The notes: generated from the letters alone by a model not told the origin. A stretch of DNA of 23,760 nucleotides from Actinobacteria bacterium UBA2286 (GCA_002345925.1 DDWM01000029.1:1-23760); one strand, 5' to 3'; positions 15,020 to 23,090 are shown, counted from the first letter of the stretch. Program-made: numbers and translations.

Positions 15020-15313
15020 TTGAAGGCTTACGAACTCATGCTAGTTCTCAGCCCCAGCCTCGATGAAGAGGCACGGGAATCCGTCCTGGCCAAAGCCAGG
15101 AGCGTGATGACCGCCGACGGGGGTGTCGTCGATTCCGAAGATGCTTGGGGTAAGCGCCGTCTTGCTTTTGAAATCGACAAGCAGACTGACGGTGACTACC
15201 AAGTTGTCATGTTCCACGCGACGACCGCCGCCATCGCCGAGCTCGACCGCGTCCTGCACATCACTGACCCGGTCATCCGTTTCATGATCCTACGCCGCGA
15301 CGATCTTTCTTAG
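15020..15313 (+). CDS. rpsF: ribosomal protein S6
   Basis: 97 residues, complete S6: MKAYELMLVLSP at the start, the central GKRRLAFEI strand and ITDPVIRFMILR at the end. S6 binds S18 and 16S rRNA in the platform of the small subunit. TTG start, fixed by GGAGGTGA (15008-15015) five bases upstream; a rare start codon for a strongly expressed gene. First gene of the cluster. The acidic or glutamate-rich C-terminal tail of some S6 proteins is absent. Confidence 0.97.
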   Translation: MKAYELMLVLSPSLDEEARESVLAKARSVMTADGGVVDSEDAWGKRRLAFEIDKQTDGDYQVVMFHATTAAIAELDRVLHITDPVIRFMILRRDDLS

Positions 15314-15372
15314 TCGTTGAGTAGAGAAGCGGACTTACTCGCGGCATTGCGCCGCAAAGCGAGGTGGAGAAC

Positions 15373-15789
15373 ATGGGCATCAACAGAGTCAACATCACCG
15401 GTAATCTAACGCGCGATCCGGAGCTGCGTTCCACGGCTTCGGGCATGAACGTGCTCAAGATGGGCGTGGCAGTCAACGACCGCCGCAAGAATCAGAGCAC
15501 GGGCGAGTGGGAAGACGTCCCCAACTTTGTGGACGTTACGGTCTTCGGTGCGCGTGCCGAAGCTCTAAGCCGATTCCTCAGCAAGGGCTCCAAGGTTGCG
15601 ATCGAAGGCAAGCTGCGCTGGAGCCAGTGGGAGAACCCGCAGGGCGAGAAGCGCTCCAAGCTGGAAGTCGTTGCTGATGAGATTGAATTCCTCAGCTCTC
15701 GCGAAGGCGGTTCGGGTGGCGGCTACAAGGCGCCCTCCGCTCCCGAAAGCACTGCCGATGACCTCGATGGTGAGGAAATCCCCTTCTAG
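15373..15789 (+). CDS. ssb: single-stranded DNA-binding protein
   Basis: 138 residues from the ATG at 15373; GAGGTG six bases upstream supports it, while an in-frame GTG at 15364 lies inside that site. The OB fold begins INRVNITGNLTRDPELR and contains FVDVTVFGARAE and GKLRWSQWE. After residue 110 comes a short Gly/Ser/Pro linker and the acidic tip DDLDGEEIPF, which recruits replication and repair proteins. The linker is short (about 20 residues) compared with many SSBs. Between rpsF and rpsR, its common bacterial position. Confidence 0.97.
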   Translation: MGINRVNITGNLTRDPELRSTASGMNVLKMGVAVNDRRKNQSTGEWEDVPNFVDVTVFGARAEALSRFLSKGSKVAIEGKLRWSQWENPQGEKRSKLEVVADEIEFLSSREGGSGGGYKAPSAPESTADDLDGEEIPF

Positions 15790-15809
15790 TACGGACTTAA
15801 TCTTGAGCC

Positions 15810-15830
15810 CCGGCGGAACCCTCCCGCCGG
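15810..15830 (+). terminator. stem-loop between ssb and rpsR (attenuator or weak terminator)
   Basis: CCGGCGG/CCGCCGG stem with a 7-base loop, followed by TTGCTTGTGT. It sits 20 bases after the ssb stop and may trim transcription into rpsR, or mark an S18 regulatory structure. Confidence 0.4.
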
Positions 15831-15878
15831 TTGCTTGTGTCACCGGCCCACAGGGCCGCGAAAGGAGGTTGGACGAAC

Positions 15879-16145
15879 GTGAGCGATTACGCCCGTAAGC
15901 CGAAGCGCAAGTATTGTGCTTTCTGCAAGGATCACGCCGAGTACATCGATTACAAAGACGTGAACACGATGCGTAAATACATGACCGACCGTGGCAAGAT
16001 CAAGCCGCGCCGTGTCTCGGGTAACTGTGCACAGCATCAGCACCAGCTTGCGACCGCTATCAAGCGCGCTCGTGAGATGGCACTTGTGCCGTACGCCGTT
16101 CCGGTAGTGAGCGGAAAGGTCGATGGCAAGCGTAGCCGCGGATAA
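15879..16145 (+). CDS. rpsR: ribosomal protein S18 (zinc-binding type)
   Basis: 88 residues from the GTG at 15879, ten bases after AAAGGAGG. The S18 core is clear: KRKYCAFCKDH, YIDYKDVNTMRKY and KIKPRRVSGNCAQHQ. The CxxC pair plus C-x-x-H are the ligands of the zinc-containing form of S18; zinc-free paralogues lack them. The C-terminus extends beyond the usual end with VVSGKVDGKRSRG. The 3' end overlaps the DUF2232 gene by 23 bases. Confidence 0.97.
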   Translation: MSDYARKPKRKYCAFCKDHAEYIDYKDVNTMRKYMTDRGKIKPRRVSGNCAQHQHQLATAIKRAREMALVPYAVPVVSGKVDGKRSRG

Positions 16146-17148
16146 CGTCGAACCGGTTCGCCCGGTTCGATTGTTGGCCGTCTCGGCGGCGTGCATCCTC
16201 GGCGCATATATGTCGCTGGCGGTGCCGTTCCTTGGCGTGCCCGTGGCTGCAGGTGCCCTCGCGTGGCTGTGGTATCGCGGCCAACGCGTGACGACCGTTC
16301 TAATCGCTGTGTTCTGTGGTTTGTTGACGTTTCTGGTCGATCCCGCTGGTCCGTTCTATGTAACGCTGTGGCTGCTTATCGCAGGGCCCCTCGTTGCGAC
16401 ACTGGTTCAGCGGCGTTCGGTTGCGACTGCGGTGCTCGTGAGTACCGCGCTGATGACCGTGATATGGCTTGGTCTCCTCGTAGGGGTCTCGGCTGTTGAG
16501 GGCACATCGGTCAACGGCTACATGGGCACATTGATAAAGACGGCGACGCAGCCGGCGCTTGACCAGGTCGTTGGTAATGCGACCGAAGCGGTACAGACTC
16601 GCGAGCAAATCGCACTTCTGGAGACCACATTTGTGCGTCTTTGGCCGGCGATCATCGCGATAATGAGTTTCTTCACGACGCTCACAACGGTGTTTGCAGT
16701 TTCGGCTGTGGCCCGAACGAGCGGTGTGAGTGTGAAGACTTCGCCTGATCTTGATCGTCTCGATCTGAGCCCCCACGTCGTGTGGGGTCTGATCATCGGT
16801 GGAGGACTGCTCGCTGCGGACAAGTTCCTCGGCGGGTGGAACGGCGGAGTGATGGGCGCGGTCGGAGAGAATCTTCTTCGCATCACGCAGTGGATTCTCT
16901 TCCTTCAGGGCGTTGCGGTGTTTGCGAGCTTGTATAAGCGGGCCAAGTTCTCTCGGCTGTCGAAGGCGTTGGGGTATGTGTTGCTCGGGTTGACCGAGGC
17001 ATTCCTCCCGCTGGTCAGTCTGACCGGCCTCGCGGACATGTTCCTGAACGTGCGCAAGCTGCCGAGGGACGGAGCTGCAGAAATCGCAGCACCATCCGCG
17101 GACGCTCCAGCCGGGAGTTCCGGCGAGGATCGCTCGGCGGAAGAGTAA
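16123..17148 (+). CDS. DUF2232 (YybS-like) integral membrane protein
   Basis: 341 residues with about eight hydrophobic segments in two groups (about 15-125 and 170-300) and a hydrophilic Ala/Ser/Glu tail. The region NLLRITQWILFLQGVAVF and the final LGLTEAF-LPLVSLTGLADMFLNVRK match the C-terminal block of DUF2232/YybS proteins, whose genes usually sit between rpsR and rplI or near dnaB. Function unknown; this neighbourhood suggests a housekeeping role tied to growth. The ATG lies inside rpsR, with AAAGG four to five bases before it. Confidence 0.85.
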   Translation: MASVAADNVEPVRPVRLLAVSAACILGAYMSLAVPFLGVPVAAGALAWLWYRGQRVTTVLIAVFCGLLTFLVDPAGPFYVTLWLLIAGPLVATLVQRRSVATAVLVSTALMTVIWLGLLVGVSAVEGTSVNGYMGTLIKTATQPALDQVVGNATEAVQTREQIALLETTFVRLWPAIIAIMSFFTTLTTVFAVSAVARTSGVSVKTSPDLDRLDLSPHVVWGLIIGGGLLAADKFLGGWNGGVMGAVGENLLRITQWILFLQGVAVFASLYKRAKFSRLSKALGYVLLGLTEAFLPLVSLTGLADMFLNVRKLPRDGAAEIAAPSADAPAGSSGEDRSAEE

Positions 17149-17204
17149 GTAAGTTCGACTGTGTGGCGCGTGTGCGTCTCACAGACTAGAGTGTAAATAC
17201 CGCG

Positions 17205-17228
17205 CCGCCCGACTTAGGGTCGAGGCGG
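17205..17228 (+). promoter_or_regulatory. rplI leader stem-loop
   Basis: CCGCC-CGAC / GTCG-A-GGCGG: nine paired bases with one bulged A and the loop TTAGG, ending 22 bases before the rplI ATG. No T-run, so it is more likely a leader or mRNA-stability structure than a terminator. Confidence 0.4.
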
Positions 17229-17250
17229 ACGGCACGAACGAGGAGAGACA

Positions 17251-17826
17251 ATGAAGCTCATCCTGCTTACCGATGTTAAGGGTCGGGGCAACGAGGGAGA
17301 CGTAGTTGATGTCGCGCAGGGTTTTGCGGTCAACTTCCTTCTGCCCCGCAAGATGGCCGTTGCGGCCACACCCGGTAACCTGAAGCAGCTCGAGGCGCGC
17401 AAGCACAACATTCGCAAGCGCGAAGGCGAGCGGCACGAAGATGCAGAGAAGATGTCTGCATCCGTTAACGGCAAGATGCTCATCATCGAGGCCAAGGCCG
17501 GCGAAGAGGGCAAGCTCTATGGATCGGTCACATCCGGCGCGGTCGCTGCAGCAATTGCGGACCAGCTCGGTTTGGATATCGATCGACGCAAGCTTGATAT
17601 TCAGGCGCATATCAAGTCCACTGGCGAGTATCCGGTCACCGTCCATCTCTACATGGACGTCAAGGCTGAGATCATCGTCAAGGTCGTGCCTTTGGGCGGC
17701 ACAGCTGCCGCACTTGAGGCCGCTGCGGCACCTGAGGTCGAAGAAGTCGAAGCTGAGGTAGTTGAGGTTGTGGTGGAAGCCGATGAGGCAGCCGCCGAGG
17801 CAACCGAAGAGACCGAAGCCGAGTAA
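17251..17826 (+). CDS. rplI: ribosomal protein L9 with acidic C-terminal extension
   Basis: 191 residues against a usual ~148. The N-terminal domain (MKLILLTDVKGRGNEGDVV, GFAVNFLLPRKMA) and the long connecting helix and C-terminal domain (GKLYGSVTSGAVAAAI, KSTGEYPVTVHLY) are normal. From about residue 150 an extra tail of roughly 40 residues consists almost only of Ala, Glu and Val with a few Asp and Thr. L9 binds 23S rRNA near the L1 stalk and limits frameshifting. The tail is low-complexity and probably disordered or helical. GAGGAG six bases before the ATG. Confidence 0.96.
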   Translation: MKLILLTDVKGRGNEGDVVDVAQGFAVNFLLPRKMAVAATPGNLKQLEARKHNIRKREGERHEDAEKMSASVNGKMLIIEAKAGEEGKLYGSVTSGAVAAAIADQLGLDIDRRKLDIQAHIKSTGEYPVTVHLYMDVKAEIIVKVVPLGGTAAALEAAAAPEVEEVEAEVVEVVVEADEAAAEATEETEAE

Positions 17827-17841
17827 TACCGCACAGGCACC

Positions 17842-17873
17842 GCGCGGGCGCCCCGGATGGGGGCGCCTCGCGC
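17842..17873 (+). terminator. hairpin between rplI and dnaB
   Basis: GGCGCCCC (17847-17854)/GGGGCGCC (17860-17867), extended by GCGCG/CGCGC past one bulged T. It starts 16 bases after the rplI stop. A strong G/C stem without T-run; may partly separate rplI from dnaB expression. Confidence 0.5.
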
Positions 17874-17898
17874 ATCGCTTGATACGACAGGGGTGACT

Positions 17899-19293
17899 AT
17901 GGCGTCGAGCGGCTCAAGTTTGGCGGACCGCGTTCCGCCACATAACCTTGAGGCTGAGCAGTCTCTGCTCGGCTCGATGTTCCTGTCGTCGGAGGCGGTC
18001 GAGACATGTCTCGACGCGGTGGACGACGCTGACTTCTCGCGTTCCGCGCATTCGAAGATCTTCGCCGCCATCAAGTACCTCTATGGCCGAGGCGAACCTG
18101 TCGACCAGATCACCGTCGCCGACCGCCTTCTGGCGACCGGTGACCTTGATGCGGCTGGCGGCAAGCCGTACCTGCTGGACATCACCGGTATGGTGCCAAC
18201 CGCCGCCAACGCCATCTACTACGCTGAGATCGTGAAGCGTACGTCGCTGCTGCGTCAGCTGATTGAAGCAGGCACCAGCATCGTTGCCATCGGCTATGAG
18301 AATCCCGACGATATCGGTGCGGTCATCGAGCAGGCCGAGAAGCGCATCTTCGACGTCACCAACAAGCGCGTCTCGAACAACTTCCGCCAGCTCGACGAAC
18401 TCATGAAGTCGGGATTTGAGCAGATCGAGAAGCTCTACGACCGCAAGGAGCACATCACCGGCGTGCCCACGGGCTTCCCCGACCTGGACAAGATCCTCGC
18501 CGGGCTTCATGCCGGTGACCTCATCATCCTCGCGGCTCGTCCCTCGGTCGGGAAGACAGCGTTCGCGCTCAACATGGCCGTGAATGCGGCAAAAGAGGGC
18601 TATCCAACGGCCGTCTTCTCACTTGAAATGTCGAGCGATCAGCTCGTTCAGCGCATCTTGTGCGCCGAGGCGAGAATCGACTCTCAGCGCCTTCGCACCG
18701 GCTACCTGAACGACAGCGACTGGCCGTCGATCATGCAGGCTATGGGGCGTCTCGGCGCAGCACCGCTATGGGTTGACGACACGCCCGCAATCTCGATCCT
18801 CGAGGTGCGAGCCAAGGCGCGGCGGCTCTTCCGCGACAAGCCTCAGGGACTCATCATCGTCGACTACCTGCAGCTCATGCAGCCGCAGAATCGACGCTCC
18901 GAGAACCGCCAGGTCGAGATTGCCGAGATAAGCCGCGGTCTCAAGATCCTCGCGAAGGAACTGCGCGTCCCGATCGTTGCGCTCTCGCAGCTGTCACGTG
19001 CGGTCGAGCAGCGCACCAGCAAGCGTCCGATGCTCTCCGACCTGCGTGAATCAGGCGCGATCGAGCAAGACGCCGACGTTGTCATGTTCATCCACCGAGA
19101 GACCATCGGTAGTGGTGGCGGTGGAGGCGGCAACGACTTCGGGGGCGATGACGAGCGAACCGAGGGTATGCCCGCCAAGGGCGAGGCCGAGATCATCGTC
19201 GCGAAGCATCGCAACGGTCCCGTCGACAGCTGCTACGTGGCGTTCCTCGATCGCTACACCAAGTTCGCGCCGCTCGCCAAGAACGTGCCTTAA
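17899..19293 (+). CDS. dnaB: replicative DNA helicase DnaB
   Basis: 464 residues from the ATG at 17899, five bases after AGGGG; an upstream ATG at 17857 lies inside the hairpin and is unlikely. The N-terminal collar begins PPHNLEAEQSLLGSMF. The RecA-like domain has Walker A RPSVGKTAF, Walker B in IIVDYLQLM, SQLSRAVEQR and the arginine-finger region SDLRESGAIEQDADVV. A Gly-rich insertion (about residues 410-425, GGGGGGNDFGGDD) interrupts the FIHRE-to-AEIIVAKHRNG segment, longer than in most DnaB proteins. No intein is present. The hexamer unwinds DNA at the fork. Confidence 0.97.
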   Translation: MASSGSSLADRVPPHNLEAEQSLLGSMFLSSEAVETCLDAVDDADFSRSAHSKIFAAIKYLYGRGEPVDQITVADRLLATGDLDAAGGKPYLLDITGMVPTAANAIYYAEIVKRTSLLRQLIEAGTSIVAIGYENPDDIGAVIEQAEKRIFDVTNKRVSNNFRQLDELMKSGFEQIEKLYDRKEHITGVPTGFPDLDKILAGLHAGDLIILAARPSVGKTAFALNMAVNAAKEGYPTAVFSLEMSSDQLVQRILCAEARIDSQRLRTGYLNDSDWPSIMQAMGRLGAAPLWVDDTPAISILEVRAKARRLFRDKPQGLIIVDYLQLMQPQNRRSENRQVEIAEISRGLKILAKELRVPIVALSQLSRAVEQRTSKRPMLSDLRESGAIEQDADVVMFIHRETIGSGGGGGGNDFGGDDERTEGMPAKGEAEIIVAKHRNGPVDSCYVAFLDRYTKFAPLAKNVP

Positions 19294-19309
19294 GCAGCAC
19301 TCGGCATCT

Positions 19310-19552
19310 CTAGTTAGTCAGCAGCCTGTCGAACTCTTTTGGATTCCAGCCGACCATGGACTGATCGCCAACCATGATGACCGGCACGCCGTATTGCCCT
19401 GTCGCGGCTACCATGCGCTTGAGCCCTGCGCGATCCTTTGCGACGTCCACATCCGTGAATTGCACGTTCTTCTCAGCGAAGTAACTCTTCGCGTGTGTGC
19501 AATACGGTCAAGTCTTCGTCGTGAATATGGTGACGCGTTTCTGCTCGGCCAT
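19310..19552 (-). CDS. selenocysteine-containing glutaredoxin (in-frame TGA read as Sec)
   Basis: 80-codon minus-strand frame with one internal TGA, at codon 15 (19510-19508). The protein reads MAEQKRVTIFTTKT-U-PYC: the TGA falls exactly on the first cysteine of the glutaredoxin CPYC active site, with the resolving C18 intact. The rest is a normal glutaredoxin/NrdH-like thioredoxin fold: cis-proline P57 in GVPVIM and GW-NPKEF near the end, stopping at TAG. The ATG at 19552-19550 has GGAGGTG just upstream. A stem-loop fitting a bacterial SECIS follows the TGA. A nonsense mutation would not be expected at this one residue with the remaining frame preserved. Sec-glutaredoxins are known from a few anaerobes such as Alkaliphilus (Clostridium) oremlandii. 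It should act as a fast dithiol/selenol reductase. Standard gene calling would miss or truncate it. Convergent with dnaB, 16 bases apart. Confidence 0.87.
19460..19502 (-). promoter_or_regulatory. candidate bacterial SECIS element
   Basis: On the minus strand, starting five bases after the TGA: outer stem TTGCAC (19502-19497)/GTGCAA (19465-19460) and inner stem GCGAAG (19492-19487)/CTTCGC (19481-19476) closing the loop AGTTA. The loop begins 21 bases after the TGA and has G at its second position, as expected of SelB-binding bacterial SECIS hairpins. Both stems are perfect six-base pairings inside coding sequence. Confidence 0.75.
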
Positions 19553-19678
19553 CAGGCACCTCCGTTGCGTTGGACGCATTGGTACCTGCCCACGCCGGAG
19601 CCTCTCGTAACGACTGCCAGGCGACAGCGGCCGCTCATCGTGGTATGAACCTGTCGTGACTCCAATGAAGGGACTCTC

Positions 19679-21067
19679 ATGACCGAGCAGCGGTACGACG
19701 TTGTCATTGTTGGCGCCGGACCGGCGGGCATCTTCGCTGCGATCGAACTCGTTCGATCCGGTCGGGCCGACCGAATCCTCATCACAGAGCGCGGCAAGCC
19801 AATCGCGAAGCGCAAGTGCCCTGCTCGGCAGACGCATTGCATCGGCTGCGAAACGTGCGCGATCATGACCGGCTGGGGCGGCGCTGGCGCGTTCTCCGAC
19901 GGCAAGCTCACGCTCACGACCGAGGTCGGCGGCTGGCTTGGCGACTACGTGGGCGCTGACAACCTGGCTCGGCTCATCGACGACGCCGACAAGATCTGGC
20001 TGGAGTTCGGCGCGACCACCGACGTGCACTCTCCCGACGCCGAGACTGCTGCGCGGCTCTCCCGGGAGGCAACTCTTGCCGAGATGCGCCTCATCCCCAT
20101 GCGCATCCGTCACATCGGAACCGACCGTTCTCCCGCCGTGCTTCAGGCGATGCACGATTACCTTGCCGAGAGTGGCGTAGAGGTGCGTCTCTCTTCGGCA
20201 GTGTCCACCATCCTTGTCGACAACGGACACGTTGAAGGCGTCGAGTTCGCCGACGGTTCTAGAGTCAGCGCGAAGGCGGTCATCGCGGCTCCGGGTCGCG
20301 ATGGTGCCGACTGGCTCACCGAGCAGGCGAACGCGCTTGGCATCGGGCTCGTGAACAATGCGGTCGACATCGGTGTGCGCGTTGAGGTTCCGGCCCCCGT
20401 GATGCAGCCTCTGACCGACGCGCTCTACGAAGCCAAGCTCATCTACTACTCCAAGCAGTTCGGCGATCAGGTCCGCACTTTCTGCATGAACCCTTACGGC
20501 GAGGTCACCACAGAATCGTACGGCGACATCGTAACCGTGAACGGCCATTCCTCTGCCGAGGAGAAGACCGCCAACACCAACTTCGCGGTTCTCGTGAGCC
20601 AGAGCTTCACACATCCGTTCCACGAGCCGATCACGTACGGTCGCTCGATAGCCGGGCTCGCGAACCTGCTGGGCGAAGGCATCATCGTGCAGCGTCTCGG
20701 CGACCTTCGTCTCGGCCGCCGGTCTACCGCGAAACGCATTGCCGAGTCGGTAGTGACGCCAACGATGCCGCAGGCGACTCCGGGCGACCTGAGCTTTGTG
20801 CTGCCGTACCGCCATCTCGCCGACATCCTCGAGTTCCTGGATGCGCTCGACGAGTTGGCACCGGGCGTCGCGGGTGACGGCACGTTGCTCTACGGCGTCG
20901 AGGTCAAGTTCTACTCATCGCGCCTTGAGCTTGATTCACACCTTCAGAGCCAGGTCGCCGGACTTTACGCCGTCGGCGACGGCGCGGGTGTGACCCGTGG
21001 GCTCATCCAGGCAAGCGCGAGCGGCCTCGTGGCGGCCCGCGCTGTGCTTGCGGGTGGCGTGGGGTAG
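19679..21067 (+). CDS. FAD-dependent dehydrogenase of the COG2509 type
   Basis: 462 residues. FAD-binding GAGPAG lies at about residues 12-17, and VGDGAGVTRGLIQASASG near the end is the second flavin contact. A cluster of cysteines follows the first domain (KCPARQTHCIGCETC, residues ~47-62), then GWGGAGAFSDGKL, the hallmark of the COG2509 'uncharacterised FAD-dependent dehydrogenase' family. The substrate is not known; the cysteines could bind a metal or act as redox thiols. ATG start with AAGGGA upstream. It is divergent from the Sec-glutaredoxin, with 126 bases between the starts, so the two could share control or function. Confidence 0.88.
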   Translation: MTEQRYDVVIVGAGPAGIFAAIELVRSGRADRILITERGKPIAKRKCPARQTHCIGCETCAIMTGWGGAGAFSDGKLTLTTEVGGWLGDYVGADNLARLIDDADKIWLEFGATTDVHSPDAETAARLSREATLAEMRLIPMRIRHIGTDRSPAVLQAMHDYLAESGVEVRLSSAVSTILVDNGHVEGVEFADGSRVSAKAVIAAPGRDGADWLTEQANALGIGLVNNAVDIGVRVEVPAPVMQPLTDALYEAKLIYYSKQFGDQVRTFCMNPYGEVTTESYGDIVTVNGHSSAEEKTANTNFAVLVSQSFTHPFHEPITYGRSIAGLANLLGEGIIVQRLGDLRLGRRSTAKRIAESVVTPTMPQATPGDLSFVLPYRHLADILEFLDALDELAPGVAGDGTLLYGVEVKFYSSRLELDSHLQSQVAGLYAVGDGAGVTRGLIQASASGLVAARAVLAGGVG

Positions 21068-21086
21068 GGTTCTTTTCGGCCAGTAA

Positions 21087-22196
21087 TCAGATCCGGCGGT
21101 ACTTCTTTAGCGCCGCGATGTTGCCCGCGATGAATACGGCGATGAAGGCCCACAGCACCGCCAGTTCCAGAGCGATGTCGCCAAATCCGGCTCCGCGCAG
21201 CATGACAGCACGCATCGCGTCAGAGCCGTACGTTATCGGGAAGAGCCTGCTGAGCAGCTGCATCCAGCCGGGGGTCTGCGATAGATCGAACATGCCCGAG
21301 AGCAGGATCTGAGGAATCACGATGATCTGCAGTAGCTGTATGACCTGGAGCTCGGTGTTGGCGAACTCGGAGACGAGGATTCCCAGTGTGAGCGACACGA
21401 GGGCCATGGAGAGCGCGATGAGCAGGACCAGCCAGAAGCTGCCGAAGTTAGGGAAGCCCACCCAGTAGATGCTAGCCCATGCGACGACGGCGCTCTGGAC
21501 CAGTGTGAACACGCCGAAGCCGAGCACGTAGCCGGCGACAAGCTCCCAGCGATGAATAGGCGTCGCGAGCAGGCGCTCGAGCGTTCCGCCGGTGCGCTCG
21601 CGCACGAAGCTGATCCCGCTTGTGATGAACACGAAGAAGAACACGAACACGCCTATGAACACCGGCCCGTAGAAGTCGAAGGGTCGCATGTCCGCCGCCC
21701 CGTGCAGGTATGTGATGTCCGGGGCCTGTGGCGCCTCGAGCGTTGGCAGCGGCAGGTACTTGGTGATATCTATCTCAATCCCGCCCGGCAGTTTGATAGG
21801 CTTGATGTCGAGCTTCACCGAGACAAGCGCCTCTATCTGAGCCTGGCCGACCGCTCTGACCACGCCGCCGGTGATGGAGGGATCCGAGCCCTCGACCCAC
21901 ACCTTCACGGTGTCTCCGTCACTGCTGACGAAGCCGTCCGCATCGCCGACTGCCAGCAAGTCGAGTGCCTCGGCCTGCGTCGCGCTGCCAGTTCGGGCGC
22001 CGGCATCCTCAAGCGCCTGGGTGAAGTCAGAGGGCATTCCATCTGTGAGGATGAGCGGCTCGTAGGTAGGGGAGCCGAAGATCACGTTGAGCAAGAACAG
22101 CGCGAGGATAGGCGCTACGATCATCATGAAGAGCGTGCGAGGGTCGTGCTTGAACTGCCGCAGGATCCTGAGTGCGACGGCGAGGGTGTTATGCAT
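21087..22196 (-). CDS. ABC-2 type exporter permease
   Basis: 369 residues from the ATG at 22196 (a GTG at 22208 would add four). Layout of an ABC-2/YhgE-like permease: one N-terminal helix (about 25-45), a large extracytoplasmic domain (about 50-185), then five to six helices from about 190 to the end, with ERTGGTLERLLATPI before the first of them, a hallmark of DrrB/NodJ/YadH-type permeases. It would export a lipid, drug or polymer, not identified. Start overlaps the last eight bases of the ATPase gene, so the two are coupled. Confidence 0.9.
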   Translation of the reverse strand: MHNTLAVALRILRQFKHDPRTLFMMIVAPILALFLLNVIFGSPTYEPLILTDGMPSDFTQALEDAGARTGSATQAEALDLLAVGDADGFVSSDGDTVKVWVEGSDPSITGGVVRAVGQAQIEALVSVKLDIKPIKLPGGIEIDITKYLPLPTLEAPQAPDITYLHGAADMRPFDFYGPVFIGVFVFFFVFITSGISFVRERTGGTLERLLATPIHRWELVAGYVLGFGVFTLVQSAVVAWASIYWVGFPNFGSFWLVLLIALSMALVSLTLGILVSEFANTELQVIQLLQIIVIPQILLSGMFDLSQTPGWMQLLSRLFPITYGSDAMRAVMLRGAGFGDIALELAVLWAFIAVFIAGNIAALKKYRRI

Positions 22197-22932
22197 TATG
22201 ACCACCACCCTGCGCCATTTCCGTCCGGGCGAAGTGGAGGAACGCCTCTTCCAGGGTCGATGCGCCTGCAGCCATGCGGAGGTTGTCGGGCGTGCCGATC
22301 GCGATGAACACGCCGTCGCGTATCATCGCCAACCGGTCGCATCGCTCGGCTTCATCCATCACGTGTGTGGTGACGATTAGCGTCTTGCCCGTCTCGGTCA
22401 TCCTCCGGAACGACTCCCAGATGTCCACCCGATGCAACGGATCCAGCCCGATCGTGGGTTCATCGAGGATGAGCAGCTCGGGTTCGTGCAGTATCGCCGT
22501 GGCAAGCGACAGGCGTCGGCGCATGCCACCGGAGTAATCCCGTGCCAGCTTGCCGGGCTCAACTTTGAGGTGTGCCGTCTCAAGTGCCTTCTCGCCGGCG
22601 CGCTTGAGCGCTGGGCCGGAAAGTCCGTACAGGGACCCGAAGAATTCGAGGTTCTCGGCAGCGGTGAGATCGGTGTAGAGAGCGTCGGACTGCGCCATGT
22701 AACCCATGCGACGCATGAGCTTGAGAGAGGGCATCGGTTCGCCAAACGCGTGAACCTTGCCCGAGACCGGCTCGGCCACTCCTGCGATCACGTTCACGAA
22801 CGTCGTCTTGCCGGCACCGGATGGGCCGAGAAGGCCGAGGATCTCGCCATGCTCGACACCTAGCGAGACGCCGTGCAGGACCTCTTGGTGGCCGAAGCGC
22901 TGGACGATGTCTTGGGCGCTGAGTATCGGCAT
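22189..22932 (-). CDS. ABC transporter ATPase subunit
   Basis: 247 residues from the ATG at 22932, which is five bases after AGGAG; an in-frame GTG at 22938 overlaps that site and is rejected. Walker A GPSGAGKTT, Q-loop in YMAQSDALY, signature YSGGMRRR (Tyr instead of Leu), Walker B LLILDEPTIGLD and switch His in TTHVMDE are all intact. It belongs to the DrrA/CcmA-like group that drives ABC-2 permeases and has no DrrA-type C-terminal domain. First gene of the two-gene exporter operon, divergent from the diaminopentanoate dehydrogenase gene. Confidence 0.95.
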   Translation of the reverse strand: MPILSAQDIVQRFGHQEVLHGVSLGVEHGEILGLLGPSGAGKTTFVNVIAGVAEPVSGKVHAFGEPMPSLKLMRRMGYMAQSDALYTDLTAAENLEFFGSLYGLSGPALKRAGEKALETAHLKVEPGKLARDYSGGMRRRLSLATAILHEPELLILDEPTIGLDPLHRVDIWESFRRMTETGKTLIVTTHVMDEAERCDRLAMIRDGVFIAIGTPDNLRMAAGASTLEEAFLHFARTEMAQGGGHNA

Positions 22933-23090
22933 GCTCACTCCTGTGTCGGTTACGAGGGCACTTCAGCAAACATACGCCAAGTTGGCGCTGCCATGAAGTG
23001 ACCACATCTCGCGCGAGCGTCGTCTTCGCGCTATCTTTATGCATAGGAATCCAGTGCTTCTGTATCCGCACGCCACAATAAGGAGTTCGC

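Noticed and set aside
17160..17204. Promoter before rplI (TAGAGT or TAAATA as -10)
   Set aside because: No -35 hexamer at a sensible distance; left unassigned.
19508..19510. Glutaredoxin as a pseudogene with a nonsense mutation
   Set aside because: The only stop is at the catalytic Cys, everything else is intact, and a SECIS-like hairpin follows. A base-call error cannot be excluded from sequence alone.
19508..20815. 435-codon open frame antisense to the COG2509 gene
   Set aside because: Its end coincides with the Sec TGA because its last codons are the start of the glutaredoxin; the upstream part is a mirror frame without any recognisable protein.
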